Origin: JAPLKB01 sp964532465
Lineage (GTDB): Bacteria; Desulfobacterota; Syntrophorhabdia; Syntrophorhabdales; Syntrophorhabdaceae
Direction of reading: 5' to 3'
Assembly (NCBI GenBank): GCA_964532465.1
Contig: CAZHHX010000073.1
Span: 1 to 13,287 of the forward strand
Length of the DNA stretch: 13,287 bases
Positions 13,235 through 13,287 of the stretch are shown here, one piece after another. The stretch's first letter is position 1, and the number at the start of each line of letters is the position of its first letter. Below the pieces are notes generated by a model. It did not search any database and was not told the DNA's origin. It saw only the letters and a list, made by a program, of their open reading frames with translations. The position numbers and the translations under genes are program-made.

Positions 13235-13287
13235 ACAAGCGCAAACCCGCAACCTGTATTTCATCTTTTAACGCTTCACAGGTTTTG

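Overview
The window (13.3 kb, roughly 43% G+C by eye) looks like an ordinary chromosomal stretch from an anaerobic, Gram-negative bacterium. Lipoprotein and Sec signals, a TRAP transporter, a flavoredoxin-type protein, a membrane polyferredoxin, a candidate sigma-54 promoter and a pan-motif RNA leader would all fit a deltaproteobacterial (Desulfobacterota-like) lineage. That placement is inference. I see no rRNA, tRNA, insertion sequence, phage gene or CRISPR array.

Layout. (1) 3-62 is the last part of a probable response regulator. (2) 173-3198, plus strand, is a tight redox cluster: a 54-aa small protein, a flavoredoxin-like FMN protein, a DsbD_2/TauE-like membrane protein with paired cysteines, a NapH/NosR/CcoG-like membrane polyferredoxin, and a membrane-anchored protein facing the periplasm. 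(3) 3276-5489, minus strand, is the pantothenate operon panB-panC-panD. Its leader has a good promoter, a hairpin with one bulged A on each strand (pan RNA motif), a strong intrinsic terminator immediately before the panB ribosome binding site, and a possible antiterminator linking the two structures. (4) 5563-6034, minus strand, is a single-span coiled-coil protein behind a near-consensus sigma-54 promoter. (5) 6196-6864, plus strand, is a DUF3313-type lipoprotein ending in a 14-bp hairpin. (6) 6977-10132, plus strand, has three overlapping genes: a class I methyltransferase, a zinc ribbon-NUDIX protein with an RsbRD_N-like C-terminal domain, and a 14-TM DHA2-type MFS exporter. (7) 10150-13091, minus strand, is a TRAP transporter (dctP-dctQ-dctM). 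Upstream of it, to the window end, lie short CGTGAAG repeats and GC-rich hairpins.

How the parts work together. PanB, PanC and PanD supply pantoate, beta-alanine and their ligation to pantothenate, and the leader RNA probably adjusts transcription to a pathway metabolite. The redox cluster combines a soluble flavoprotein, a transmembrane cysteine-pair protein, a membrane Fe-S protein and a periplasmic partner, which suggests movement of electrons or reductant across the inner membrane; its substrate is unknown. The TRAP genes form a complete high-affinity uptake system for an organic acid. The most interesting points are the pan RNA attenuator, the undescribed redox cluster, the sigma-54-linked coiled-coil gene and the NUDIX-RsbRD_N-like fusion.
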